Origin: JADKAV01 sp963733395
GTDB taxonomy: Bacteria; Actinomycetota; Actinomycetes; S36-B12; UBA10799
Reading direction: 5' to 3'
Length of the DNA: 64,000 bases
Assembly: GCA_963733395.1 (NCBI GenBank)
Contig: CAVTCZ010000019.1
Coordinates: 310,001 to 374,000, forward strand
Shown here: in pieces, positions 8,911-16,632 of the stretch
Layout of the letters: each line of letters starts with the position of its first letter
Numbering within the stretch: the stretch's first letter is position 1
Made by a program: the position numbers and the translations under genes
Notes under the pieces: model-generated
What the model was told of the DNA's origin: nothing
Seen by the model: the letters and a program-made list of their open reading frames with translations, nothing else
Databases searched by the model: none

Positions 8911-9932
8911 GCCCGCTGGTGCTGGGGATCGAGTCCTCGTGCGACGAGACCGGTGTCGGGATCGTGTCGGGGACGACGTTGCTCGCCGACGCCGTGGCCA
9001 GCAGCGTGCCGGAGCAGGTTCGGTTCGGCGGGGTCGTTCCGGAGGTGGCCAGCCGGGCGCATGTGGAAGCGATGGTGCCGACCCTCGACCGGGCGTGCGA
9101 AATCGCGGGGGTCCGCCTGCAAGATGTCGATGCGATCGCCGTCACCGCGGGGCCCGGCCTGGCCGGCGCGCTGGTGGTGGGCGTGGCCGCCGCCAAGGCG
9201 CTGGCATTGGCTCTCGGCAAGCCGTTGTACGGGGTCAACCACTTGTCCGCCCACGTGGCGGTGGATCAGTTGCAGCACGGACCGTTGCCGCAGGGCTGCA
9301 TCGCGCTGCTGGCCTCCGGGGGGCACTCGTCGATCCTGCGGGTGGGGGACGTGACCGACGACGTCGAACCGCTCGGCGCCACCATCGACGATGCCGCCGG
9401 CGAGGCCTTCGACAAGGTCGCGCGGATGTTGGGCCTGGGCTTCCCCGGCGGGCCGGCGATCGATGCCGCTGCAGTCGCCGGCGACCCTGCGGCCATCGCC
9501 TTCCCACGCGGGCTGACCGGACCTCGCGATGCCGCCTATGACTACTCGTTCTCGGGGCTCAAGACCGCCGTCAAGCGGTGGCTGGCAGCCAACCCGGGGG
9601 CTCCGGTGGCCGACGTCGCTGCGTCGTTCCAGGAGTCGGTGGCCGATGTGCTGTCCGCGAAGGCGCTGGCCGCCTGCCGCGATACCGGCGTCGACACGCT
9701 GATCCTGGGCGGTGGGGTGGCGGCCAACTCCCGGCTGCGGGTGCTCACCCAGCAGCGCTGCGACGCGGCCGGGGTGCGGCTGCGGGTGCCACGGCCTGGC
9801 CTGTGCACTGACAACGGGGCGATGGTCGCGGCGCTCGGGGCGGAGATGGTGGCCCGCGGGCGACCACCGTCCGGATGGCTCCTGGGCGCGGATTCGTCGC
9901 TACCGGTCGACGAGCCGTTGGTCCTGCCATGA
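8907..9932 (+). CDS. tsaD: tRNA N6-adenosine threonylcarbamoyltransferase TsaD
   Basis: A 341-residue Kae1/TsaD enzyme that transfers the threonylcarbamoyl group to A37 of ANN-decoding tRNAs. Motifs: GIESSCDETGVGIV at the start, the metal-binding NHLSAHV (HxxxH), LLASGGHSSIL (nucleotide phosphate loop), DDAAGEAFDKVARMLGLGFPGG and DTLILGGGVAANSRLR. The last metal ligand is in CTDNGAMVA. GTG at 8907 overlaps the rimI stop. It ends the co-oriented run; the hairpin region at 9939-10028 follows directly and may end transcription. Confidence 0.95.
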   Translation: MSPLVLGIESSCDETGVGIVSGTTLLADAVASSVPEQVRFGGVVPEVASRAHVEAMVPTLDRACEIAGVRLQDVDAIAVTAGPGLAGALVVGVAAAKALALALGKPLYGVNHLSAHVAVDQLQHGPLPQGCIALLASGGHSSILRVGDVTDDVEPLGATIDDAAGEAFDKVARMLGLGFPGGPAIDAAAVAGDPAAIAFPRGLTGPRDAAYDYSFSGLKTAVKRWLAANPGAPVADVAASFQESVADVLSAKALAACRDTGVDTLILGGGVAANSRLRVLTQQRCDAAGVRLRVPRPGLCTDNGAMVAALGAEMVARGRPPSGWLLGADSSLPVDEPLVLP

Positions 9933-9938
9933 ACTGCG

Positions 9939-10028
9939 TGTCTGGATTGTCTTAATGATCATGCTCGGAGCGGTCTGGTCGTGGGGGAGCGAGCTGCAAC
10001 CACCTTGATCGTCAAGACAATCCAGACA
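9939..10028. repeat. Long inverted repeat downstream of tsaD (23-bp arms)
   Basis: TGTCTGGATTGTCTTAATGA plus TCA at 9939-9961 is inverted at 10006-10028 with 2 mismatches in 23, around a 44-base loop. It begins 6 bases after the tsaD stop and fills most of the gap before the membrane gene at 10070. The word TGTCTGGATTGTCTT is not seen elsewhere in the window. It could be a terminator, or a short mobile element with terminal inverted repeats. Confidence 0.75.
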
Positions 10029-10069
10029 CCGGCTGCGCGCCCCTTGCCGACAACAGTGAGAATCGATGC

Positions 10070-10432
10070 GTGAGTCTCCTCTACAACCTCCTCGTGATCC
10101 TTCACTTCCTCGGCCTGGCGGCGCTGATCGGGGGCTTCGTCGTACAGATCAGCACCACCCCGCGCGTGGTGAACAACGCGATGTTCCACGGCGCCCTGAC
10201 GCAGTTGGTCACCGGCGTGCTGCTGGTCGGTCTTCGCTACCCGCTGCACGATTCCGACCCCGACGAATGGGCGCTGCCCGACAACGCCAAGATCGGCGTG
10301 AAGTTCGTCATCCTGCTGGTCGTGCTGGGTTTGATCCTGGCCAACCGCAAGAAGGAGTCGATCTCCAATGCGGTCTGGGGCTTGATCGGTGGCCTGGCGA
10401 TCGCGAACGTGGTGATAGCCGTCCTGTGGTGA
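10070..10432 (+). CDS. Small integral membrane protein, unknown function
   Basis: A 120-residue protein with about four hydrophobic segments: LLVILHFLGLAALIGGFV at the N-terminus, ALTQLVTGVLLVGLRY, FVILLVVLGLILAN and LIGGLAIANVVIAVLW at the C-terminus. A short polar loop (HDSDPDEWALPDNAK) lies between TM2 and TM3. GTG start at 10070. A family of similar small four-helix proteins is common in actinobacteria; I know no assigned function. The gene stands alone between two repeat regions. Confidence 0.7.
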   Translation: MSLLYNLLVILHFLGLAALIGGFVVQISTTPRVVNNAMFHGALTQLVTGVLLVGLRYPLHDSDPDEWALPDNAKIGVKFVILLVVLGLILANRKKESISNAVWGLIGGLAIANVVIAVLW

Positions 10433-10471
10433 GCCGGGGCCGCGGCGCTGGTGGATTCTCGCGCGGTGACC

Positions 10472-10597
10472 GGCGCGACTGTTGCACCGTTGTGGTTCCC
10501 CCGGCGCGACTGTTGCACCGTTGTCGGTTTTCGGACCCCGAAACCAGCAACCGCGCAACAGTCGCGGAAACGAGGTGACAACCGCGCAACACTCGCG
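10472..10597. repeat. Four-copy repeat cluster (two direct, two inverted)
   Basis: Two direct copies of GGCGCGACTGTTGCACCGTT (10472-10493 and 10503-10524, period 31) face two inverted copies, CAACCGCGCAACAGTCGCGG at 10548-10567 and ACAACCGCGCAACACTCGCG at 10578-10597. The cluster can fold into a large hairpin in the 251-base gap between the membrane gene and the convergent aldo/keto reductase. The 17-mer at 10578-10594 recurs exactly at 60003-60019 and with one mismatch at 39352-39368. Confidence 0.8.
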
Positions 10598-10683
10598 ACC
10601 GGAGCTCCCCAGGGTCCAGGACGACTGACGGCGCAGTTCGCGTCACCCCGGTTCTCTGTCCGGACTGGCCGGGGCGGCCGGAC

Positions 10684-11526
10684 CTACATCTCCTCGTGGA
10701 TGTCCGGGTCGCCGCCGAAGAGCCGACCGTCGGGCTCCCCGAGGGCGCTGATCTCGGCGACTTCGCCTGCAGTCAGCTCGAATCCGAAGACGTCCAAGTT
10801 CTCCCGCTGCCGCTGCGGATCGGCCGACTTCGGTATCGGTAGCGAGTCGATCTGCACGTGCCAGCGCAGGATCACCTGCCCCGCAGTGACCCCGAGCCGC
10901 CGGGCCGCGTTCCGCACTGCGGGTTCTGCGAGGGGCGCCCGCGCCTTGCCCATGGGGCTCCAGGCCTCGGTGACGATCCCCAGGCGCCGGTGAACCGCGC
11001 GCATGTGCTCCTGTGGGAAGCGCGGGTGCAGTTCGATCTGGTTCACCGCGGGAGTGACCCCGCTGGCGTCGATGATGGCCTCAAGATGCGCCTGCGTGAA
11101 GTTGGAGACGCCGATGGAGCGGATCAATCCTTGCGCGCGCAGATCCACCAGCGCCTGCCAGGCCTCGACGTATTTGCCGACCCCCGGGTTGGGCCAGTGG
11201 ATCAGGTGCAGGTCGATGTAGTCCAAACCCAGGCGCGACAACGAACCCTGGACGGAGGCGACCGCGTCGTCGTAGGCATGATGACGACCGGGCAGTTTGC
11301 TGGTGATCCGCACCTGCTCGCGTGGGATCCCCGACCGGCGCAACGCCTGGCCCACCTCGGCCTCGTTGCCGTAGTTCACCGCGGTGTCCAGCAGTCGGTA
11401 GCCGGTCCGCAGCGCGCTGCCGATGGCCTCGACAGCCTCGGCGCCCTGCAACGGGTAGGTGCCGAATCCGATCGCGGGTAGCCGGTTGCCGTCGTTGAGG
11501 GCGACCTGTGGGATGTCGTGGTCCAT
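10684..11526 (-). CDS. Aldo/keto reductase
   Basis: A 280-residue AKR of the 2,5-diketo-gluconate reductase-like group (NADPH-dependent carbonyl reduction). Motifs: MPAIGFGTYPL-type start (LPAIGFGTYPLQG), LLDTAVNYGNEAEVG with the catalytic Asp and Tyr, ITSKLPGRHH with the Lys, DLHLIHWPNP with the His, IGVSNF, NQIELHP, and the cofactor segment PIPKSADPQRQRENL. I chose ATG at 11526 (MDHDIPQVALNDG), the usual length. It is downstream of the lipase gene on the same strand, about 56 bases away. Substrate not predictable. Confidence 0.9.
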   Translation of the reverse strand: MDHDIPQVALNDGNRLPAIGFGTYPLQGAEAVEAIGSALRTGYRLLDTAVNYGNEAEVGQALRRSGIPREQVRITSKLPGRHHAYDDAVASVQGSLSRLGLDYIDLHLIHWPNPGVGKYVEAWQALVDLRAQGLIRSIGVSNFTQAHLEAIIDASGVTPAVNQIELHPRFPQEHMRAVHRRLGIVTEAWSPMGKARAPLAEPAVRNAARRLGVTAGQVILRWHVQIDSLPIPKSADPQRQRENLDVFGFELTAGEVAEISALGEPDGRLFGGDPDIHEEM

Positions 11527-11582
11527 GAACCCCACTCTGGCAAGTGATCGCGCCCGTGTGCCCGGCAGCCTTGCGGAACCGC

Positions 11583-13272
11583 CTACGAGCCGTTGACCAC
11601 CGTGGCCCTGCAACCGGCCTTCAGGGAGTCGGCGAACGCGCCGTTGAAGAACTTCGCGAGCCGTGAGCCCTGGAACTTCGCCTTGCCGTTGTCGGCGATC
11701 TGCTCGTTGGTCGATCCATGGGTGGCCGGGGACTTCTTCGTCTCGGCGAACAGGTCGAGTCTGACGCTGCTGGCCGCGCATGCCGGCGCCAGCGAGTCGT
11801 ACAACTGTCGCGCCAGGCAGTCGGCCGGTCCGGGCAGGTTCTTGCCGGACTTCATGCACCATACGACGTTGTCCGCCATGCCCTCGGCGATCAGCACATC
11901 GGCGTAGGAGCCGTCGGCCCGCAGCGGGATCTTGTTGAACGGGTTCTTTCCGTCCGGCCCGGGTTGGTTGTAGGCCAGCCAGGTGCACCAGGAGGCGAAA
12001 TCGGGGTCGGCGCCCGGGGTTACGCAGGTGGTGTCGACCTGGCCCACCCAGTTGCCGTCGGGCCCGGGGCCGCCCCACATCGGCTGGACGAAGAACGCGG
12101 ACTTCTCCGGCTGGTTGTACTGGCTCGTCTGCAGCGCCAGGCTGGCGTTGAGGCACCCAGCGGCGATGTTGGCTGCGACCTGCTGGCCGTTGCCCAGATC
12201 CGGACCGGTGAGCACGTCCTCGATCTGGGGGACGGGTACCGACGATGGGTAGCCCGGGAACGTGGCGTCGGACTGCAGCGCGCCCGATCCCGGGTACTTG
12301 TCCCAGGACGTGACCACCAGTGAGAACAGCAGCGCCCCCATGTTGCCGATCGGAGTGCCGTTCACCACCTGCGCGGGCTCGTGCATCTCCAGATCGCCGA
12401 GGTGACGCCCGATCAGCCCCGGCGGCGTCTGGTCGGTGGCCACGAACGAACTGGCCGGGACGATCGCCGCGGTACCCACGGGCTTGAACTTCGGGTCCTT
12501 GCTTCAGTTGCGTGCCGCTGTAGTAGTCCTTCGCGAGTTGCGCCGCCCAGAAGGCCGCGTGCCCGCCCTGTGAGATGCCCCAGGTGGCCACCTTCCACGA
12601 CTTCGGGTCCTTGCCCTGCTTCTCCAGGGAGTTCTCCAGTTGGACGCCCGCGCGGGCACTGTCCAGGACCGCGGCGCCGGCCGGTACCCCGAGCACGTAG
12701 TTCTGCTGCGCGGTCTTGGGCTCACCGAGCCCGGAGTAGTAGTCGGTCGCGGTGACCATCCGACCCGCGTCGATCAGGCCCTGCAGGATGCCGTTCTTGC
12801 TCTTCCCGCGCACGGCGTACTTGCCCGAGCCGTAGGTGATGGCGCCCAGCCCCGGCCCGAGGAACCCGGAGGGGTTGTTGGACGGTTGGCAGGATTGGTG
12901 CATGCCGATGGTGCCGTGGGCGTAGGCGACGATCTCGTTGGCGCGGTCCTTGGGCGTGGTGGGGATGAGCACGAGGCCGCAACTGGCCTGCACGTCCTTC
13001 TCGTCCACGCCGGAGGTGGTGTACAGCACGCGGAACATGCGCGCGCCGGTCAGCAGGCTGGAATCGACCGCGAGTTCCTTGTACTTCAGCAGCTGGCCGG
13101 GCTTCTTGCCCTCCAGGTTCGGCAGGCTCGTGCACGGCGCCTTGCCCTGGTTGATCTTGGCACCGGCAGTGGCCGCTGCCGGGGTGACCGTGGCGGCGGT
13201 GGCGGGGCCCAGGGTGGTCAGCAGGAGGCCACCGGCTGCCAGGGCCGACAGGGTGATGCGCGCAGTGCTCAT
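11583..13272 (-). CDS. Secreted lipase/esterase, alpha/beta hydrolase (one +1 frameshift near 12501)
   Basis: About 562 residues. ATG at 13272 starts a Sec signal peptide (MSTARITLSALAAGGLLL, then an ATA-rich cleavage region). The body resembles secretory lipases: YAHGTIGMHQSCQPS (oxyanion region), VTATDYYSGLG and the nucleophile elbow ATWGISQGGHAAFW (GxSxG). The frame changes after YYSGTQLK: deleting one base near 12501 gives KDPKFKPVGTAAIVPASSF and an open C-terminal part containing ALLFSLV, IAEGMADNVV and C-terminal cysteine pairs. Without the correction the frame runs falsely into the downstream reductase. Likely exported acyl-ester hydrolase. Confidence 0.8.
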
Positions 13273-13315
13273 GGGAGGCAACGGTAGTCGCGCAGGGGTA
13301 CGCAACGCGATGTTG

Positions 13316-14428
13316 TCAGTGCACGGGCGTCCCGATCCAGGCGACGGATCGGCGTTCCGCGCCCAACCGGGCCGCGACCACGATCCCGTCGCGGCCTTCC
13401 GGCAGTCCCACGGCGGGGGGTCGCTCGAACCCGCGGGACCAGACCGTCACCCGGGCCAGTCCCGAAGCCCGGCAGGCGGCCCGCACCTTCCGCAGCGACA
13501 CCTCCTCCAGCACCCGCATGCTGCGGCCGGCCCAGTGCGGTGGGCGCTCCTCGGTGGTGATGAAGGCGAGGTTCTCGTCCAACAGCTGGCCGCCCATTTC
13601 GGCCGCTGCGTTCGTGACCAGGCCGGTGCGCACGATCGCCGGGTCGGGATCCACGATGTATCCGCCCACGGGCCCCGTTACGGCGGGGGCCGGCGGGCCG
13701 GTCAGTTCGTGCCAGTCGGTGTCGCGCACACTCGCCCGCCGGTCGACCTCGGCCAGGGGCCCGAACCAGACGGTGGCGTCGACGAGCCGGCGGTTCAACG
13801 AAGTGCAGTGCCACTCGGTCCCCGGCGGCAGGTCGCGCTGCCCGGGGCGGATCCGGGCGACGACATTGCGGCGGCGGGCCTGGGCGAGCACCCACGACCA
13901 CGGCGGCGACCATTGCTCCGGATCGCGGATCCGCAGCGGCCGTCCGCCGGCATCCTGATGGGACCGGCGCCGCGCGGGGTCGACGAACAGGGCGGCATCG
14001 GCCGGCAGTTCCACGGCTGTGACGTCGGCGTTGTGGACCTCGACGTCCAGGCCGGCGAGATTCGCGCGCGCCACCTCCGCGGTGGTCGGATCGACTTCGA
14101 AGGCGATCACCCGCAGCCCCGCCGAGGCGAAGGCCCACGAGTCCATGCCGATTCCGCAGCCTGCGTCGATGACGCGCGTGACTCCCGCCTCGGCCAGCCG
14201 CTGGGCCCGCCGTTCGGCGACGATCGCGGGACTGGACTGCTGCACCCCGGAACCGGTGACGAGTTGCAGCGGGAAACCGGGTGGCCGGTTGAGTGCTTGG
14301 GACAGAGCATCGGCAAGCCGATCGGGTCGGACGTGCGGGAAGGCGCGGCGGGCCGTGATGGCATCCATGGCGCCGACCTCGGCGATGATGCGGCTGCCCT
14401 CGTCGCTGACGAGCCAGGGCACATCCAC
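13316..14428 (-). CDS. Class I SAM-dependent methyltransferase with THUMP-like C-terminal domain
   Basis: A protein of about 370 residues. The central Rossmann part has VIDAGCGIGMDSWAFA (SAM motif I), VIAFEVDPTTAEVARANL (acidic motif II) and ALFVDPARR (motif IV, NPPY-like position). The C-terminal part, after GGYIVDPDPAIVRTGLV, matches the THUMP-like domain found in actinobacterial methyltransferases of this class. This suggests an RNA substrate, but none is established. GTG at 14428 is the most likely start (VDVPWLVSDEGSRI); earlier codons would overlap the divergent gene. It is divergent from the DUF5701-like gene. Confidence 0.78.
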   Translation of the reverse strand: MDVPWLVSDEGSRIIAEVGAMDAITARRAFPHVRPDRLADALSQALNRPPGFPLQLVTGSGVQQSSPAIVAERRAQRLAEAGVTRVIDAGCGIGMDSWAFASAGLRVIAFEVDPTTAEVARANLAGLDVEVHNADVTAVELPADAALFVDPARRRSHQDAGGRPLRIRDPEQWSPPWSWVLAQARRRNVVARIRPGQRDLPPGTEWHCTSLNRRLVDATVWFGPLAEVDRRASVRDTDWHELTGPPAPAVTGPVGGYIVDPDPAIVRTGLVTNAAAEMGGQLLDENLAFITTEERPPHWAGRSMRVLEEVSLRKVRAACRASGLARVTVWSRGFERPPAVGLPEGRDGIVVAARLGAERRSVAWIGTPVH

Positions 14429-14479
14429 GACTCCACTATGTCCGGGAATGCCTGTCCAGTGCGGGGCGTTGTACCCCGC

Positions 14480-15037
14480 GTGCCCGATCTCACCGAACAG
14501 TTGCACGTGTACTTGGACCTCGGGTTCGACGTAGCGGGGGTGGGGATCGACGACCTGCAGCAGCGGGCCACGGCCGAGTCCTACGTGGTGTTCCCGCACT
14601 CCATGGTCCCGGTGCAGGAACTCATTACCCGGCTGCACCTCGCCGGCAAGACCAAGCGGGGGATCTTCGACCGCAACTTCGAGGATCCCGACCGGTACCG
14701 CCCGGTCGACCCCAGAGTTCCGCGCGACCGGCCCTACCTGGTGCACGGATTCGAGCCGGGGGTGGAGTACCTGAACCGGCCGCCCCGCGAAGCCCTGCCT
14801 GCGATCGAAGCGAGGGGACGGCTACCCATGACCATCGAGGAGGGGCTGGCGGTATTCGCCACTAACCCAGGGGTTCTACAGCGCAACAGGTGTTTCTCGC
14901 TGGCCGGATCCAGCCGCGGCGACAAGCGGGTGCCAGCGCTGTGGATCAGCGCCAATGCCCCGAAACTCGGCTGGTGTTTCGCGGGTGCCCCGCACACATG
15001 GCTGGGCACGGCGTCCATCGCGGCCCGGACGGTGTAG
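14480..15037 (+). CDS. DUF5701-like conserved protein
   Basis: About 185 residues from GTG at 14480; an in-frame ATG at 14438 is an alternative. The conserved half is C-terminal: PYLVHGFEPGVEYLNRPPRE, MTIEEGLAVFATNPGVL, RNRCFSLAGSSRGDKRVP and the tryptophan-rich ALWISANAPKLGWCFAGAPHTWLG. I recall this pattern from the DUF5701 family of actinobacteria, which has no assigned function. No signal peptide or membrane segment. Divergent from the methyltransferase with about 50 bases between starts. Confidence 0.65.
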   Translation: MPDLTEQLHVYLDLGFDVAGVGIDDLQQRATAESYVVFPHSMVPVQELITRLHLAGKTKRGIFDRNFEDPDRYRPVDPRVPRDRPYLVHGFEPGVEYLNRPPREALPAIEARGRLPMTIEEGLAVFATNPGVLQRNRCFSLAGSSRGDKRVPALWISANAPKLGWCFAGAPHTWLGTASIAARTV

Positions 15038-15059
15038 CGGCCTCTCGCCGGATCGGGCG

Positions 15060-15107
15060 GGCAGATTGCGCAGCGGGCAACCAACTGGTGCGTGCGCGCA
15101 CTCTGCC
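15060..15107. repeat. Solo copy of the GGCAGATTGCG hairpin element
   Basis: A 48-base element with inverted ends (GGCAGATTGCGC at 15060-15071 against GCGCACTCTGCC at 15096-15107, 11 of 12). The element repeated at 42601-42862 is 47 bases on its complementary strand and has the same left end GGCAGATTGCG and a similar right end. It lies in the gap 15038-15284, which has no gene. Confidence 0.6.
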
Positions 15108-15172
15108 GACCTGCGCGAGCCGGCTTCTGTCTGTGGCAGGAGGTCCGGTGCGTCGTTGGGCGCAACTTGGGG

Positions 15173-15202
15173 CCAGATTCGGCCACAGGTGGCCGGATCT
15201 GG
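15173..15202. repeat. Compact inverted repeat (14-bp arms, 2-base loop)
   Basis: CCAGATTCGGCCAC at 15173-15186 is inverted at 15189-15202 with one mismatch. It is nearly a continuous palindrome of 30 bases, so a dimeric protein-binding site is as likely as an RNA hairpin. It lies about 83 bases upstream of the metal transporter start at 15285. Confidence 0.65.
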
Positions 15203-15284
15203 CGTGAAGTTCCGGCGAAGCGCCTGCGCGGCGGTCCGGGGGGCGTGGTCCGCGGACCCAGACACCCTCGCCGACAATGGGCGC

Positions 15285-16088
15285 GTGCCCACCACCACCG
15301 TGTTCCACCTCCCCGGCATGGACTGCCCGGCCGAGGAGCAGTTGGTGCGGATGGCACTGGCGGACGTGCCCGGCGTCCGGGGGCTGGGGTTCGACCTGAC
15401 GCATCACCGGGTGAGCGTGGTCCACGAGGGCGGCCCGGATCCGATGATCGCGGCGCTGTCGACGCTCGGTCTCGGCGCCCGGGTGGACGCAGGCGCGCCG
15501 GCGGTGCCTGTGGGTTCGCAGGGTCAGGAACGGCCGGTGCTCATAGCAGTGCTGGTGATCAACGCGACCATGTTCGTGGTGGAGTTGGTGGGCGGACTGC
15601 TGGCCCAGTCGTCTGCACTGCTGGCCGATTCCGTCGACATGTTCATCGATGCGTCGGTGTACGTCGTTGCGCTGGCGGCGGTCGGGGGGACGGCGGCCAG
15701 TCGGCGCCGTGCGGCGCGGCACAGCGGTTGGCTGCAGGTGAGTCTGGCCGGGCTGGTCTGGCTCGAAGTCGTGCGACGCGCGGTGGTGGGCAGCGAACCA
15801 CAGTCCGGGTGGATGTTCGCGTTCGGCGGCCTGGCACTGGTGGCCAACGCCGCATCGGCCATTCTGCTGGCCGGCAAACGTGACTCCGGGATGCACGTAC
15901 GGGCCAGTTGGATCTTCAGCGTCAACGACACCGTGGCCAACCTCGGGGTCATGATCGCCGGCGTGCTGGTGGCCGTCACCGGCAGTGGCTGGCCGGACCT
16001 GGTGATGGGGGCGGCCATCGCCACGCTGATAGCCGTCGGCGGCTGGCGGATCCTGCGCATGAGCAGGTGGCAACCCGGCCACGATTAG
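15285..16088 (+). CDS. Cation transporter: HMA-like metal-binding domain fused to CDF-type membrane domain
   Basis: A 267-residue protein from GTG at 15285. Residues 1-65 are HMA-like: VFHLPGMDCPAEEQLV has the GMDC loop with E in place of the second Cys. Then come about six membrane helices of cation-diffusion-facilitator type (LIAVLVINATMFVVELVGGL, ALLADSVDMFIDASVYVV, and so on). The transport-site motifs differ from the usual HxxxD pairs: TM2 reads DMFID and TM5 reads FSVND. It lacks the C-terminal cytoplasmic CDF domain. The TAG stop overlaps the first CIRCE element of groES. The metal is not predictable; efflux is inferred from the family. Confidence 0.75.
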   Translation: MPTTTVFHLPGMDCPAEEQLVRMALADVPGVRGLGFDLTHHRVSVVHEGGPDPMIAALSTLGLGARVDAGAPAVPVGSQGQERPVLIAVLVINATMFVVELVGGLLAQSSALLADSVDMFIDASVYVVALAAVGGTAASRRRAARHSGWLQVSLAGLVWLEVVRRAVVGSEPQSGWMFAFGGLALVANAASAILLAGKRDSGMHVRASWIFSVNDTVANLGVMIAGVLVAVTGSGWPDLVMGAAIATLIAVGGWRILRMSRWQPGHD

Positions 16089-16156
16089 CACTCTCTTGAC
16101 GACAGTGCTAATCCCGATTAGTGTCATGCTTAGCACTCACCCGCTGTGAGTGCTAA
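16085..16156 (+). promoter_or_regulatory. groES-groEL promoter with two CIRCE operators
   Basis: CIRCE 1 is TTAGCACTC-N9-CAGTGCTAA at 16085-16111 (one mismatch in the right arm). CIRCE 2 is the perfect TTAGCACTC-N9-GAGTGCTAA at 16130-16156. Between and overlapping them a promoter reads TTGACG at 16096-16101, 17 bases, then TAGTGT at 16119-16124. HrcA is known to bind CIRCE and repress groE until heat shock. Here one operator covers the -35 and the other the start region. Confidence 0.93.
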
Positions 16157-16247
16157 CGGTTGGAGCCACCACGGGACCGCGACGCTCGAGGTGGCAGAAG
16201 GCCCGTAGTACTACTGTCCGTTTCGATCCCAATTGGGGAGGTAGACC

Positions 16248-16547
16248 GTGTCGGTCGCCATTAAGCCGCTCGAGGACCGTATCCTCGTGCAGCCGCTGGA
16301 CGCAGAGCAGACCACGGCCTCTGGCCTGGTCATTCCGGACACGGCCAAGGAGAAGCCGCAAGAGGGCAAGGTCCTCGCGGTGGGTCCCGGTCGTTTCGAC
16401 GAGGACGGCGAGAAGCGCATCCCGCTGGACATCAGCGTGGGTGACGTCGTCGTGTACTCGAAGTACGGCGGCACTGAGATCAAGTTCGAAGGTGAGGACT
16501 ACCTGATCCTGTCGGCACGCGACGTGCTGGCAGTGATCGAGAAGTAG
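16248..16547 (+). CDS. groES: Co-chaperonin GroES
   Basis: A 99-residue GroES. GTG at 16248 follows GGGGAGGT. The sequence has the family start IKPLEDRILVQPLDAEQTTA, the mobile loop TTASGLVIPDTAKEKPQEG that docks on GroEL, VLAVGPGR and VVYSKYGGTEIKFEGEDYLIL to the end. Forms the heptameric lid of the chaperonin in the cytoplasm. First gene of the CIRCE-controlled groES-groEL operon. Confidence 0.97.
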   Translation: MSVAIKPLEDRILVQPLDAEQTTASGLVIPDTAKEKPQEGKVLAVGPGRFDEDGEKRIPLDISVGDVVVYSKYGGTEIKFEGEDYLILSARDVLAVIEK

Positions 16548-16567
16548 TCGTCCCGACCCTCAGCGAG

Positions 16568-16605
16568 GCCCCTGGGACCCCCGAAACCCGGGTGGTTCCA
16601 GGGGC
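16568..16605 (+). terminator. Hairpin between groES and groEL
   Basis: GCCCCTGGGACC (16568-16579) pairs with GGTTCCAGGGGC (16594-16605), 11 of 12 with one G-U, followed by TTTCG. It is placed where a partial terminator or RNA-processing site could change the groES to groEL ratio. The T run is short, so readthrough is likely. Confidence 0.55.
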
Positions 16606-16632
16606 TTTCGCACATCCGAGCAAAGGAAGAAC

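Noticed and set aside
10684..13305. Single 873-residue minus-strand reading frame joining a lipase start to an aldo/keto reductase
   Set aside because: The middle part (about residues 275-590) has no family similarity. It arises because the lipase frame is shifted by one base near 12501 and then runs open into the reductase, which happens to be in the same frame.
10684..15037. Recently acquired island, because strand changes and accessory genes cluster here
   Set aside because: Base composition and codon use look the same as the flanks, and there is no integrase, tRNA or boundary repeat.
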